From Halichondria panicea (Eukaryota > Porifera > Demospongiae > Suberitida > Halichondriidae): a DNA stretch of 64,000 nucleotides. The position numbers and the translations under genes were made by a program. The notes under the pieces are model-generated. The model saw only the letters and a program-made list of their open reading frames with translations, ran no database searches and was not told the origin of the DNA. Each line of letters begins with the position of its first letter. Position 1 is the first letter of the stretch. The DNA lies in the NCBI RefSeq assembly GCF_963675165.1, contig NC_087385.1, positions 2,418,501 to 2,482,500 of the forward strand, in the 5' to 3' direction. Below are positions 1 through 9,722 of this stretch, one piece after another.

Positions 1-30
1 ATGATTGTTTACGATCATTACCATTGGCAG

Positions 31-194
31 GTTTAACTAACACCACTGTGACAGCACTGGGAGTGTGGGTGGGATTGCTCCTGATCATAGTGATGATTCT
101 TCTCGCCGTATTTGTTACCGTCCTGGCAGTCTGCTTTAAGAAAGTGAACAAGAAAGGGGAAAGGTATGCCAACAAACACCCTTTAATGCAGTGA
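31..194 (+). CDS. C-terminal exon of a single-pass membrane protein (partial)
   Basis: An AG acceptor at 29-30 opens a frame that reads LTNTTVTALGVW, then about 23 hydrophobic residues (LLLIIVMILLAVFVTVLAV), then a basic stop-transfer stretch CFKKVNKKGE. This is the layout of a type I membrane protein: the end of an ectodomain, one helix, and the start of a cytoplasmic tail. Reading straight on gives a short tail ending at the TGA at 192-194. A donor-like GTATGCC follows 163, so the tail could instead splice to an exon near 570. One acceptor there gives an immediate stop; a second a few bases on gives a short extra tail. The 5' part lies off the left edge, so the family is unknown. A receptor or adhesion molecule is likely from the topology alone. 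Confidence 0.5.
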
Positions 195-752
195 TGCTTG
201 TTTGTAGTAGTTTTCCATGAACATGCATACAAGGCTGTAATAAGAAAACTTTGGAGCATACTAAAGGCCTGACACCAAAATCTGGTCTTGAGGCATTAGG
301 TGAACGCCAGAAATATTAATTCTCTCTGTTGAGTGACTAGCACAACAGATTTAACGATGTTCAGATTGAGCCCAGGCTTATATTTGAAACCAAGCTCGAA
401 CTAAACACGTTTTTCTATTAATTGACTAACCAAGCTTTCAAAATAGGCCACATTTTTACAGCATACATAATTATTGTATGGTACACAATATCATAGGCCA
501 CACTACAGTCACACGTACACACTTGTACTAGTTCAAATGCACATTTAACTTAATCTGTTACCACTACAGGATCTAGGAGCAACGTACCGAACAAGAGAGC
601 TACAGTAACATCGGCATAAACCCTCTTATAAAAAAAACTGAGATTTTAGAATAGTTTGGCAGCAATCACTATTATCAGTCACTCAGTATAAATTGACACA
701 CATGATTATAACACAATTTTATTGGCGTAATAATTATGAGTACTGTACTTAC
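195..752. other. Non-coding stretch, no gene recognised
   Basis: No exon was convincing on either strand. A possible acceptor lies at about 567-569 on +. On the minus strand this is where further exons of the UBE2Q-like gene might be expected, but I could not find the E2 catalytic core here, so those exons are off-window, in an unrecognised form, or absent. Confidence 0.4.
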
Positions 753-2772
753 CCCCTGTGGCTTGCCAGTGATCCCAAACTCTCCTGAAGATTTGTTCAG
801 ACCTTTTAAGTCTGCAAACAATAGTGCAAGCCATTAACAGTATCGTACGTACGAGTGTCACTTTTGAGTCCAAATCATAAAGCCAATAAGACAACCATAA
901 TTATAGCACGAAAATTTCGCGAGGCTTAATTTTCGCAGGTTAGCAATCCTCCACGAAAATTAGGTCGACAAAATTATAACAGAAGACACAACATTATTTA
1001 ACCAGATAGGGCGAAATGTATTCAGCTATTCCACGAAATTTAAGTGCCTCAACAATTTTGCACTATTAACAGGGTGTCATACAGGATTTTGAAGTAGAGG
1101 GAGGAAATATCGTACGCAGAGTGTGTTGAGCTAGGAGAACCCAGGGGCATGTCCCCCTGGATTGTTATAATTAGGTGGTCTTAGACACTAGTTGATAAGA
1201 TCTACATGGGAAGTACATGGGAAAAGTGCCTCAGAGCAGGTATGGGACTTAGTATACCTGCAAATTTACTTGCATACCTAGTATTCCGTTGTCAAGTAAT
1301 TATAATGTAGTCAAGTGGTTTGCGCATGCGCACTAGTATCTAAATGAGTTAGACACTGTTTTGTCGGTGTCCATGTGATTTAGAAGCCCTCAGCCACTTG
1401 TAGTACCCTCGCTACGCTCAGGATACTAATCAGTGACTTTGGGCTTCTAAATCCTATAGACACCTCCAAAACAGTTATTATTTAGTGAATTGTGGTGGGT
1501 TTTGGGGTTGCCTTTGCATAGTCATACAACTATATAGTACCTGAATGCAAATTTAGGGGGGGATAATCCCCCTTTCCCCTGTATGACACCTGCTATATGG
1601 TATTAAGCGAAACACCATAAGCAGTGTGTAAGATGTACATGTATGGTCGTAATTATAATTATACTTCTAACATGAACCTCTACGAAGGACCCTTATGAAT
1701 CCACAAACCTGGACAAACTACTGCATGTGGTGTTTCCCTGTAATCTACAACTATGATGATTAATAACTACTGAGTAGCCATGGCAATTACCTGCCAAGAG
1801 CCTGTGCACAGCTGATGGGGTTCCCTGGCCAGTGAAGAAGTCGTCAGCACTGACTGTCTGCTCCACACTGGGACTAGGGGGACAAGCAATCTACTAAATA
1901 TCATGCCATATCTTTTAATTAGAATAATATCCTACACAACATTGCTTAACACTGAGCATTAAACCAAGGCATACTCTACAATCACTATACATACTTCTCA
2001 GTGACATTTTAGAAACGTAAATCATTGACCCGACCTACTGCGACTTCCAAACTCTAGACCTAATGTTCACCTTCAGACGTAAGGCCAAGAAGTACGTCAT
2101 GTATGGTCATACCACAAAAGAGGAGCACAGGTGCACTCTCAACTACAGATATGTATAGGCGCTCTTAAAACAGCTGGACAAAGTGTACCCACCTTGGAGT
2201 AGCTATGTCATCCACATCGTTGGCATAGTAATCATCAAAGTCCTCGTCACTGTCTAAGTAATCTCCCTCTTCGTCACTGACCTGCCCCGCCTCCAAACAA
2301 GACGCTGCCCGCTCCAACACTTGTGTGAGAGATCGGCTGGCCGAGCTCAGGTAGTCCATCTCGACAGACAGGAGAGGAATGCAGCTGTCATTGTCACTCC
2401 ATACGCCCTAAGAGGGACAAGAATATTACTCGTGTTCTGCTTATAATATCAAAATTAATGACATTTGTAACACAAAATGTAATCTGGTGTTCTAAACTTA
2501 TATCAAGCGTTCAGTACAGTTAGTTTGAGTTGGCGCTGTAATTACACTAATTAACTACGGTAGTGATACTGATAGTTGTCATACGGTCATGTGACGTGTT
2601 GGTGTACCCATTCCTCAGTGCCCAATTTCTCTGGCACCGTGATGTAGAAAGAACTAGAGGGTGACCTGAAGGAGACCTTTCTAGCCTGCTCATCCCCAGC
2701 CAACACAGTGAAGCCCTGAGCACTTTGATCAGCCCACTGTCTGCACAAAGAAAAAACTCCTTTCCAGTCCAT
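753..2772 (-). CDS. UBE2Q-like ubiquitin-conjugating enzyme, N-terminal exons (partial)
   Basis: Four exons splice in frame on the minus strand: 2772-2608, 2407-2193, 1873-1791 and 811-753. The product starts MDWKGVF and contains GFTVLAGDEQ and FYITVPEKL. It continues with GVWSDNDSCIPLL and SLTQVLERAASCL, then an acidic run (DEEGDYLDSDEDFDDYY), and ends TPSAVHRLLADLKGL. This order (an RWD-like fold with a W-S-D/E segment, 'VLER', an acidic linker, then 'RL..DL/EL' opening the E2 fold) is that of the UBE2Q family, which transfers ubiquitin to substrates. The catalytic-cysteine core is not seen; the gene leaves the window or is truncated. The start is uncertain, because a pyrimidine-rich acceptor at about 2741 could instead join an upstream exon. 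The gene is divergent from the first M20 gene. Confidence 0.55.
905..1062. repeat. Interspersed repeat, copy 1 (CGAAAATTTCG-rich)
   Basis: The segment shares 'gttagcaatcctccacgaaa', the following 'ttaggtc.acgaaa', 'acagaagacacaac' and 'aagtgcctc' with 7627-7810, in the same order and orientation. It lies in the third intron of the UBE2Q-like gene. No coding capacity is visible. Confidence 0.65.
1073..1590. mobile_element. MITE-like element with GGTGTCATACAGG ends and a nested inverted repeat
   Basis: A perfect 13-bp terminal inverted repeat (GGTGTCATACAGG at 1073-1085, complement at 1578-1590) bounds about 518 bp with no coding capacity. Inside lies a second inverted repeat, 1356-1389 against 1441-1474, about 34 bp with a few mismatches, so one element may have inserted in another. 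Related ends recur at 31978-32425. Confidence 0.6.
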
Positions 2773-2793
2773 TCTGTTTCTTTCCGGTACGGG

Positions 2794-2985
2794 TATAGTC
2801 GAGCGCCGCCGCCCTCCTCCTCGGGCAACGGTAGAGGGCGGCGGCGCCCGACTAGTATAGGTACAGATCAGACGATAGGTGGGGCCAAACCGCCGGGGAG
2901 GGGGGGGGATAGTCTCGCGGGCTATAATGATAACTACTAGATCTATACTGTAGTATCAGATTGTGGAGTATGGCCCGCGAGACTA
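2794..2985. repeat. Two GC-rich hairpins in the UBE2Q/M20 divergent promoter region
   Basis: The first hairpin pairs 2794-2816 with 2834-2859 around a core of GAGGGCGGCGGCGC. The second pairs 2910-2922 (TAGTCTCGCGGGC) perfectly with 2973-2985. Long G runs flank both. GC content is far above the surroundings. It lies between the start of the minus-strand E2 gene and the first M20 start codon; a promoter role is inference. Confidence 0.6.
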
Positions 2986-3055
2986 GGGGGGGGGGCCAGA
3001 TCTACACATACCTGCCCTGCCCACTTTTTTTAATAACAGGATCTAGGAGCCAAGG

Positions 3056-4210
3056 ATGACCATGTCTTTGAAAGGAATAGCAAATGCTTCCATTGATGGC
3101 AAAGCTCAGGAGTTGTTTCAGCTGAGTGATGAAATTTGGAAGAACCCAGAACTTGCATTCAAGGAGTTCAAGGCTCATGAATTACTGACAAACTTCCTTG
3201 AGAAAGAAGGTTTCACTGTGGAACGCTCCTACACTGGTATCGAGACAGCTTTCAGGGCCACCTTTGGCTCTGGGAGACCCAATGTGTGTGTGATCTGTGA
3301 GTACGATGCTCTGCCTGAAATTGGTCATGCATGTGGACACAACCTCATAGCAGAGGCTGGAATTGCCACTGGTTTGGGTTTAAAAGCTGTTCTGGAATCA
3401 AGCGATGCCCCTAAGGGAATGTTAACCATCATGGGAACCCCAGCAGAAGAAGGTGGAGCAGGGAAAGTGTTCTTGATTGAGAATGGAGCATTTGTTGACA
3501 TCGATATTTCAATGATGGTGCACCCATTCCCATCCACAATTGTTCAACCTGGCATGATTGCTCGGAAACAACTCGAGGTGACATACACTGGCAAGGCGGC
3601 TCATGCTGCTGCTTTTCCGTGGGAAGGGGTGAACGCACTGGATGCAGCTGTGATGGCCTACACCTCTATCTCTGCCCTCAGACAGCAAATGAAGCCAACT
3701 TGGAGGGTACATGGAATCATTACCAACGGAGGAGCCAAACCAAACATCATACCAGAGAAAAGCGTGTTGTTATACTATATTCGAGCACCTATTAGTACCG
3801 AACTGGAAATTTTAGTCGAAAAAGTGACGAAGTGTTTTGAAGCAGCAGCCACAGCAACTGGATGTCAAATCGAGCTCAGGGAACCAAAACCAATGTATTT
3901 GAACCTCAAAAGCAACCCTTTTATGTCTGATCTGTATTTTAAAAATGCAACTGAACTTGGTTGTACAAAAATGGCTATGGAAGCTGAAGGCTCTGCTTCT
4001 ACTGACATGGGTAATGTTTCACATATTGTACCCTCGATTCATCCTTGCTATGCTATCGGCTCTGGGGAAGTGAACCACACTCGAGAATTCACTGCTGTGG
4101 CCAACACCCCTGAGGCGCACACAGCTACTCTGACTGCTGCCAAAGCCATGGCTCACACATGCATCGATGTGCTCACTACTGACGGAATGTTGGAGAAGAT
4201 AAAACTTTAA
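3056..4210 (+). CDS. PM20D2: M20 family dipeptidase, PM20D2-like, copy 1
   Basis: This is an intronless 384-residue protein, close to the family's usual length. PM20D2-type enzymes are metal-dependent amidohydrolases that hydrolyse dipeptides such as beta-alanyl-lysine. Expected landmarks are present: the metal-site motif HACGHN (residues 91-96), catalytic Glu in GTPAEEGG (131-132), MMVHP (His156), the lid-domain His in GKAAHA (His183), RQQMKPTWRVHGII, the STDMGNVS segment (315-322) and NHTREF (His341). I chose the first ATG; a second lies two codons on. It is followed by a flank of about 165 bp that is also found after copy 2, so the duplicated unit was larger than the gene. The closest relatives are copies 2 and 3 downstream. 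Lack of introns amid intron-rich genes suggests a retrocopy origin or transfer. Confidence 0.93.
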   Translation: MTMSLKGIANASIDGKAQELFQLSDEIWKNPELAFKEFKAHELLTNFLEKEGFTVERSYTGIETAFRATFGSGRPNVCVICEYDALPEIGHACGHNLIAEAGIATGLGLKAVLESSDAPKGMLTIMGTPAEEGGAGKVFLIENGAFVDIDISMMVHPFPSTIVQPGMIARKQLEVTYTGKAAHAAAFPWEGVNALDAAVMAYTSISALRQQMKPTWRVHGIITNGGAKPNIIPEKSVLLYYIRAPISTELEILVEKVTKCFEAAATATGCQIELREPKPMYLNLKSNPFMSDLYFKNATELGCTKMAMEAEGSASTDMGNVSHIVPSIHPCYAIGSGEVNHTREFTAVANTPEAHTATLTAAKAMAHTCIDVLTTDGMLEKIKL

Positions 4211-4479
4211 AAAATGTTTTACTAGATCGAAAAAAGCGTGTAACACTTTAATATCCACTATTATTTTCTTTGTCTTTCTGTAGCTATAATTATAGGGTAT
4301 AAATTTTGATGTACTGGTTTGCTGCACTGGATAGATCTAGGCATAGTAAGCTTTCCAAGCAGGCAAATATAAACCCAAAGAAACGCTAAAAGGTCAAGAA
4401 CCCTTAACCCAGGACTTCGGCCTTTCAGACTTATTGCTGAATAGGCTTTTTTTGGCTGAGTGAGCATGCAAGATAAAAC

Positions 4480-5640
4480 ATGACCTCTTTGAAAGGAATA
4501 GCAAATGCTTTCATTGATAGCAAAGCTCAGGAGTTGTTTCAGCTGAGTGATAAACTTTGGAAGAATCCAGAACTTGCATTCAAGGAGTTCAAGGCTCATG
4601 AATTACTGACAAACTTCCTTGAAAAAGAAGGTTTCACTGTGGAACGCTCCTACACTGGTATCGAAACAGCTTTCAGGGCCACCTTTGGCTCTGGGAGACC
4701 CAATGTGTGTGTGATCTGTGAATATGATGCTCTGCCTGAAATCGGTCATGCATGTGGACACAACCTCATAGCAGAGGCTGGAGTTGCTGCTGGTTTGGGT
4801 TTGAAAGCTGTTCTGGAATCAAGTGATGCCCCAAAGGGAATGTTAACGATTATGGGCACCCCAGCAGAAGAAGGTGGAGCAGGGAAAGTGTTCTTGATTG
4901 AGAATGGAGCATTTGTTGACATTGATATTTCAATGATGGTGCACCCGTTCCCATCCACAATTGTTCAACCTAGCATGATTGCTGTGAAACAGCTCGACGT
5001 GACATACACTGGCAAGGCGGCCCATGCTGCTGCGTTTCCCTGGGAGGGAGTGAACGCAATGGATGCAGCTGTGATGGCCTACACCTCTATCTCTGCCCTC
5101 AGACAGCAAATGAAGCCAACTTGGAGAGTCCATGGAATCATCACCAACGGAGGAGCCAAACCAAACATCATACCAGAGAAAAGTGTGGTGTCATACAATA
5201 TTCGAGCACCTACCAGTACTGAACTTGAAACTTTAGCCGAAAAAGTGACGAAGTGTTTTGAAGCAGCAGCCACAGCAACTGGATGTCAAATTGAAATCAG
5301 GGAACCAAATCCAATGTATTTGAACCTCAAGAGCAACCCTTTTATGTCCGATCTGTATTTTAAAAACGCAACTGAGCTTGGTTTTACAGAAATGTCTATG
5401 GAAGCTGAAGTCTCTGCTTCTACTGACATGGGTAATGTTTCACATATTGTACCCTCGATTCATCCTTGCTATGCTATCGGCTCTGGGGAAGTGAACCACA
5501 CTCGAGAATTCACTGCTGTGGCCAACACCCCTGAGGCGCACACAGCTACTCTGACTGCTGCCAAAGCCATGGCTCACACATGCATCGATGTGCTCACTAC
5601 TGGCGGAATGTTGGAGAAGATAAAACTTTTAAAAAATTAA
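4480..5640 (+). CDS. PM20D2: M20 family dipeptidase, PM20D2-like, copy 2
   Basis: This is an intronless tandem duplicate of copy 1 (386 residues), with all catalytic and metal-site motifs intact: HACGHN, GTPAEEGG, MMVHP, KAAHA and NHTREF. Differences from copy 1 are scattered, for example the N-terminus MTSLKGIANAFIDSK and EVSASTDMGN in place of EGSASTDMGN. The tail gains LKN before the stop. The 3' flank (tctttctgtagctataatta onward) repeats that of copy 1. The start ATG sits at the position homologous to copy 1. It is likely functional by sequence. Confidence 0.93.
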   Translation: MTSLKGIANAFIDSKAQELFQLSDKLWKNPELAFKEFKAHELLTNFLEKEGFTVERSYTGIETAFRATFGSGRPNVCVICEYDALPEIGHACGHNLIAEAGVAAGLGLKAVLESSDAPKGMLTIMGTPAEEGGAGKVFLIENGAFVDIDISMMVHPFPSTIVQPSMIAVKQLDVTYTGKAAHAAAFPWEGVNAMDAAVMAYTSISALRQQMKPTWRVHGIITNGGAKPNIIPEKSVVSYNIRAPTSTELETLAEKVTKCFEAAATATGCQIEIREPNPMYLNLKSNPFMSDLYFKNATELGFTEMSMEAEVSASTDMGNVSHIVPSIHPCYAIGSGEVNHTREFTAVANTPEAHTATLTAAKAMAHTCIDVLTTGGMLEKIKLLKN

Positions 5641-5796
5641 TGTTTTACTAGATCGAAAAAAGCATGTAACACCTTTAATAGTGTGGATATTATTTTATTT
5701 GTCTTTCTGTAGCTATAATTATAGGGTATAAATTTTGATTACTGGTTTGCTGCACTGGATAGATCTAGCATAGTAAGCTTTCCAAGCAGGCAAATA

Positions 5797-6868
5797 GAAT
5801 CCAGAACTTGCATTCAAGGAGTTCAAGGCTCATGAATTACTGACAAACTTCCTTGAGAAAGAAGGTTTCACTGTGGAACGCTCCTACACTGGTATCGAGA
5901 CAGCTTTCAGGGCCACCTTTGGCTCTGGGAGACCCAATGTGTGTGTGATCTGTGAATATGATGCTCTGCCTGAAATCGGTCATGCATGTGGACACAACCT
6001 CATAGCAGAGGCTGGCTGGAGTTGCTGCTGGTTTGGGTTTGAAAGCTGTTCTGGAATCAAGTGATGCCCCAAAGGGATGTTAACGATTATGGGCACCCCA
6101 GCAGAAGAAGGTGGAGCAGGGAAAGTGTTCTTGATTGAGAATGGAGCATTTGTTGACATTGATATTTCAATGATGGTGCACCCATTCCCATCCACAATTG
6201 TTCAACCTAGCATGATTGCTGTGAAACAGCTCGACGTGACATACACTGGCAAGGCGGCCCATGCTGCTGCGTTTCCCTGGGAGGGAGTGAACGCACTGGA
6301 TGCAGCTGTGATGGCCTACACCTCTATCTCTGCCCTCGGACAGCAAATGAAGCCAATTTGGAGAGTCCATGGAATCATCACCAACGGAGGAGCCAAACCA
6401 AACATCATACCAGAGAAAAGTGTGGTGTCATACAATATTCGAGCACCTACCAGTACTGAACTTGAAACTTTAGTCGAAAAAGTGACGAAGTGTTTTGAAG
6501 CAGCAGCCACAGCAACTGGATGTCAAATCGAGATCAGGGAACCAAAACCAATGTATTTGAACCTCAAGAGCAACCCTTTTATGTCCGATCTGTATTTTAA
6601 TAATGCAACTGAGCTTGGTTGTACAAAAATGGCTATGGAAGCTGAAGGCTCTGCTTCTACTGACATGGCTAATGTTTCACATATTGTACCCTCGATTCAT
6701 CCTTGCTATGCTATCGGCTCTGGGGAAGTGAACCACACTCGAGAATTCACTGCTGTGGCCAACACCCCTGAGGCGCACACAGCTACTCTGACTGCTGCCA
6801 AAGCCATGGCTTACACATGCATCGATGTGCTCACTACTGATAGATTTTTGGAAATGATAAAATTCTAA
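5797..6868 (+). pseudogene. Broken M20 dipeptidase, copy 3
   Basis: Sequence homologous to copy 2 begins abruptly at 5797, at the codons for N-P-E-L. The start codon and about 29 codons, with the upstream flank, were deleted and joined directly to the copy 2 flank. A 4-bp duplication (ctgg) near 6012-6020 shifts the frame, and an in-frame TGA follows at 6062-6064. A 1-bp deletion near 6077 (GGGATG for GGGAATG) then returns to the original frame. From 6077 to the stop at 6868 the frame is open and still close to copies 1 and 2. The metal-site region and the catalytic Glu therefore lie in different open segments, so no whole enzyme can be read. The C-terminus differs (DRFLEMIKF). STDMAN replaces STDMGN. 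Confidence 0.9.
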
Positions 6869-8433
6869 AGAACCTTCTTCTAGGTCTGTATCTATGCCAC
6901 AAAGAAAAATGCAAGTTGTCCTGTTTTATACATTTTGTTTACATGTGTCATGTGTAATTGATATACTAATTGCAGGACGTGAAATTTACGCCAGACCTGA
7001 TGTATAGGGTTTTATGTTGATGGTTGATTATGCCCCTAATAATTATTAGTGCTAATTAATATCAGATGATTCCAGCCAATCAACTTAGTCACGACTGTGC
7101 TTTACTGTAAGCTGTTATAATGCAGTGCTTTTATGCACACTATAAACAAATAATTGAAAAGTGTGTGCTCTTAACAACGAACAGAGACGTCAAGGATTCA
7201 AATGTATAGCCATGTACCAAAACTATAGTTAAACTAACCAGTCAAGCTGTACATATATATGACAGGATGTACACGATCATGTTACAGCACTAAGACGCAC
7301 CTAACCGTGTTTTAGTGCTGGATGGGTTCTCGGTTACATAATGAACTTAGATTCACCTCTTGTGCACCATGTTAACCTCAAGCTCATCCTCGGAACACAG
7401 ATTGAAAGTGGCTAAAGTGTGTCTATTTTGGGGAGCAGATTGGCACAATAACTATAATTATAGTATGAGAACAATATAGGCAGATGTTGGAATGCATGCG
7501 TAGGTTAGCACATGCAAGTCGTTTAAACTTACTATGCTTGAGAATAAAATGTGCGCAATGTTTATTTTCGAGCAATCTACGTATATCTATCTACTGGGTA
7601 ATTTCCCACATAATTTATGAAGGGCTATAGCGCTAAATTTTTGAGACGCTTAAGTTTTGCTATTTTCGAGGGTTAGCAATCCTCCACGAAAGTTAGGTCC
7701 ACGAAATACTTAGCTAACAGAAGACACAACGTAAATTAACCAAATAATTATAGCACGAAATGTTTTTAGAAGCACTTTCACAAAAATTAAGTGCCTCGCG
7801 CTATACAGTATAATTAGTAACAGAGTCATGTAGCTATTTTTCCGGGGAGTTGGGGATCAAGTATTTCACAGGATTATTCAAGATTAAAACTTCACAGCTT
7901 TCACTTTTGAGGATATCCCTTGCACTATACCTATACATAAACAATGATTCCAAATTTTTAGGCGCATAATTCTTGACATCTGTAAAATCATGTGTGGCGC
8001 TTATATATATATACAGTAGTTTGCTTGATGTTACTAGATCTACTTGTGGGACGTGAATGTGAATTGTACGGTGTGCTCATGGTTTAATGAATACTGTATA
8101 GGCAATCACGGTTCCTAATGCTTATGCACTACATGCAACGAGAGATTAATAGTCATGCGGCTCATACCCCCCAAAATTAATATGGACCATCTGCCCCGAT
8201 GGGATCCAGTTTGACCAGTTGCAATATTAATACCTGCCAATCGAATTTTAAAAGGTGCAATTTAAATTCATTGCGCAGCATTATTTCTCCCAACATTGGT
8301 TTCAGTCATTATTATCAGGCATAATGAATCATAATTATATAATTATCAGTCTTCTGATGATCGAAATGTAAAAACAGCTTGTTCACATAACACACTGGCA
8401 GCAATCGTATTCAGAACATAAATATATTGTATA
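6869..8433. other. Intergenic spacer between M20 copies 3 and 4
   Basis: About 1.6 kb without a convincing gene on either strand. It contains a repeat copy at 7627-7810, a short hairpin near 7280-7320 (CAGCACTAA against TTAGTGCTG), and TATAATTATA-type palindromes. It separates the convergent 3' ends of copies 3 and 4. Confidence 0.6.
7627..7810. repeat. Interspersed repeat, copy 2 (CGAAAATTTCG-rich)
   Basis: Same order of shared blocks as 905-1062, and ends in 'cgctatacagta', the terminus seen in other MITE-like copies in the window (19448-19650, 26236-26459, 31645-31886). Confidence 0.65.
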
Positions 8434-9594
8434 TCAATCTTTAAAAGTATCCTTTATTTTCTCCATCAATCCATCAGTAGTGAGCACATCGATGCATGTG
8501 TGAGCCATGGCCTTGGCAGCAATCAAAGTAGCTGTGTGCGCCTCAGGGGTGTTGGCCGCGGCAGTGAATTCTCGAGTGTGGTTCACTTCCCCAGAGCCGA
8601 TAGCAAACATAGGATGAATGGAGGGAACAATGTACGATACATTTCCCATATCAGTAGAGCCACCTAGGTTTTCTTCAAGAATCATATCTTTAACTCCTAG
8701 ATCAACAATATTGCGATAATAGAGCTTGGCCAATGTATCATTATGTTTAACACTGGCAAAAGTATCTGCGGGCTCACATATTTCCACCTCACATCCAGTT
8801 GCCGTGGCTGCTGACTTGAAACATGCTGTCACCTTGCTTTTCAGAAGGTCCAAATCAGACATAGATGGGGCTCGAATATAGTACTCCATAGCAGCTTTCT
8901 CTGGTATAATGTTTGGTTTGGCTCCTCCGTTGGTGATGATTCCATGGACTCTCCAAGTTGGCTTCATTTGCTGTCTGAGGGCAGAGATAGAGGTGTACGC
9001 CATCACAGCTGCATCCAGTGCGTTCACTCCTTCCCACGGAAAAGCAGCAGCATGGGCTGCCTTGCCTGTGTAAGTTATATCTAATGGACATAAGCAGACA
9101 AAATCCGACATGACAACATCTTTCGGAGAGGGATGTACCATCATTGCAAAGTCGATATTCTCAAATGCACCGTTCTTAATCAATTTGATCTTTCCTCCAC
9201 CACCTTCTTCTGCTGGGGTGCCCATGATCGTTAACATTCCCTTTGGGGCATCGCTTGATTCCAGAACAGCTTTCAAACCCAAGCCAGCGGCAATTCCAGC
9301 CTCTGCTATGAGGTTGTGTCCACATGCATGACCGATTTTAGGCAGAGCATCGTACTCACAGATCACACACACATTGGGTCTCCCAGAGCCAAAGGTGGCC
9401 CTGAAAGCTGTCTCAATACCAGTGTAGGAGCGTTCCACAGTGAAACCTTCCTTCTCAAGGAAGTTTGTCAGTAATTCATGAGCCTTGAATTCCTTGAAGT
9501 TGAGTTCAGGATTCTTCCAAACTTCATTGCTAAGAAAAAACAGCTTCTCAGCATAATCATTAATCTTTTTAGACACTAAGTTCTTCAAGTCCAT
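8434..9594 (-). CDS. PM20D2: M20 family dipeptidase, PM20D2-like, copy 4
   Basis: Intronless, 386 residues, opposite strand to copies 1-3. HACGHN, GTPAEEGG, MMVHP, KAAHAAAF and NHTREF are all present. Sequence is mosaic: LTNFLEKEGFTVERSYTGIE through GHNLIAEAG, YTGKAAHAA through PTWRVHG and the end block VNHTREF to IDVLTTDG match copies 1-3 almost base for base. The segments between (MDLKNLVSKKINDYAEKL, KDVVMSDFVCLCP, EPADTFASVKHNDTLAKL) are strongly diverged. One change, LPKIGHACGH for LPEIGHACGH, is next to the metal site. The gene is head-to-head with copy 5, with start codons 128 bp apart, so a shared promoter is likely. Confidence 0.92.
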   Translation of the reverse strand: MDLKNLVSKKINDYAEKLFFLSNEVWKNPELNFKEFKAHELLTNFLEKEGFTVERSYTGIETAFRATFGSGRPNVCVICEYDALPKIGHACGHNLIAEAGIAAGLGLKAVLESSDAPKGMLTIMGTPAEEGGGGKIKLIKNGAFENIDFAMMVHPSPKDVVMSDFVCLCPLDITYTGKAAHAAAFPWEGVNALDAAVMAYTSISALRQQMKPTWRVHGIITNGGAKPNIIPEKAAMEYYIRAPSMSDLDLLKSKVTACFKSAATATGCEVEICEPADTFASVKHNDTLAKLYYRNIVDLGVKDMILEENLGGSTDMGNVSYIVPSIHPMFAIGSGEVNHTREFTAAANTPEAHTATLIAAKAMAHTCIDVLTTDGLMEKIKDTFKD

Positions 9595-9722
9595 GGTATA
9601 TAGATCTAATTAACTTGCAGATTGCTTTATTACCGCTCTTGGAGATTTCTCACTCTGGAAACCATTCCCCTTCTCCCGGAGAGAAGGGGAGTGGTTTCCA
9701 GTCTAGATTAAAATCATTTTTT
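9595..9722. promoter_or_regulatory. Shared intergenic region of head-to-head M20 copies 4 and 5, with a 20-bp hairpin
   Basis: Only 128 bp separate the two start codons. It contains an inverted repeat, 9656-9675 against 9681-9700, with one mismatch and a 5-bp loop (arm core ccccttctc / gagaagggg). Position argues for a bidirectional promoter; that is inference. A TTG-initiated extension of copy 5 would run through the hairpin and is not supported by the family. Confidence 0.55.

Noticed and set aside
2547-2940. Open frames across the GC-rich hairpins on both strands
   Set aside because: Low-complexity products created by the inverted repeats; the E2 exon occupies another frame.
566-3051. Identical 15-mer acaggatctaggagc at 566-580 and 3037-3051
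   Set aside because: A few 15-mer matches are expected by chance in 64 kb, and the flanks do not align.
9615-9722. N-terminal extension of M20 copy 5 upstream of 9723
   Set aside because: It would need a TTG start, runs through the hairpin spacer, and has no counterpart in the family.
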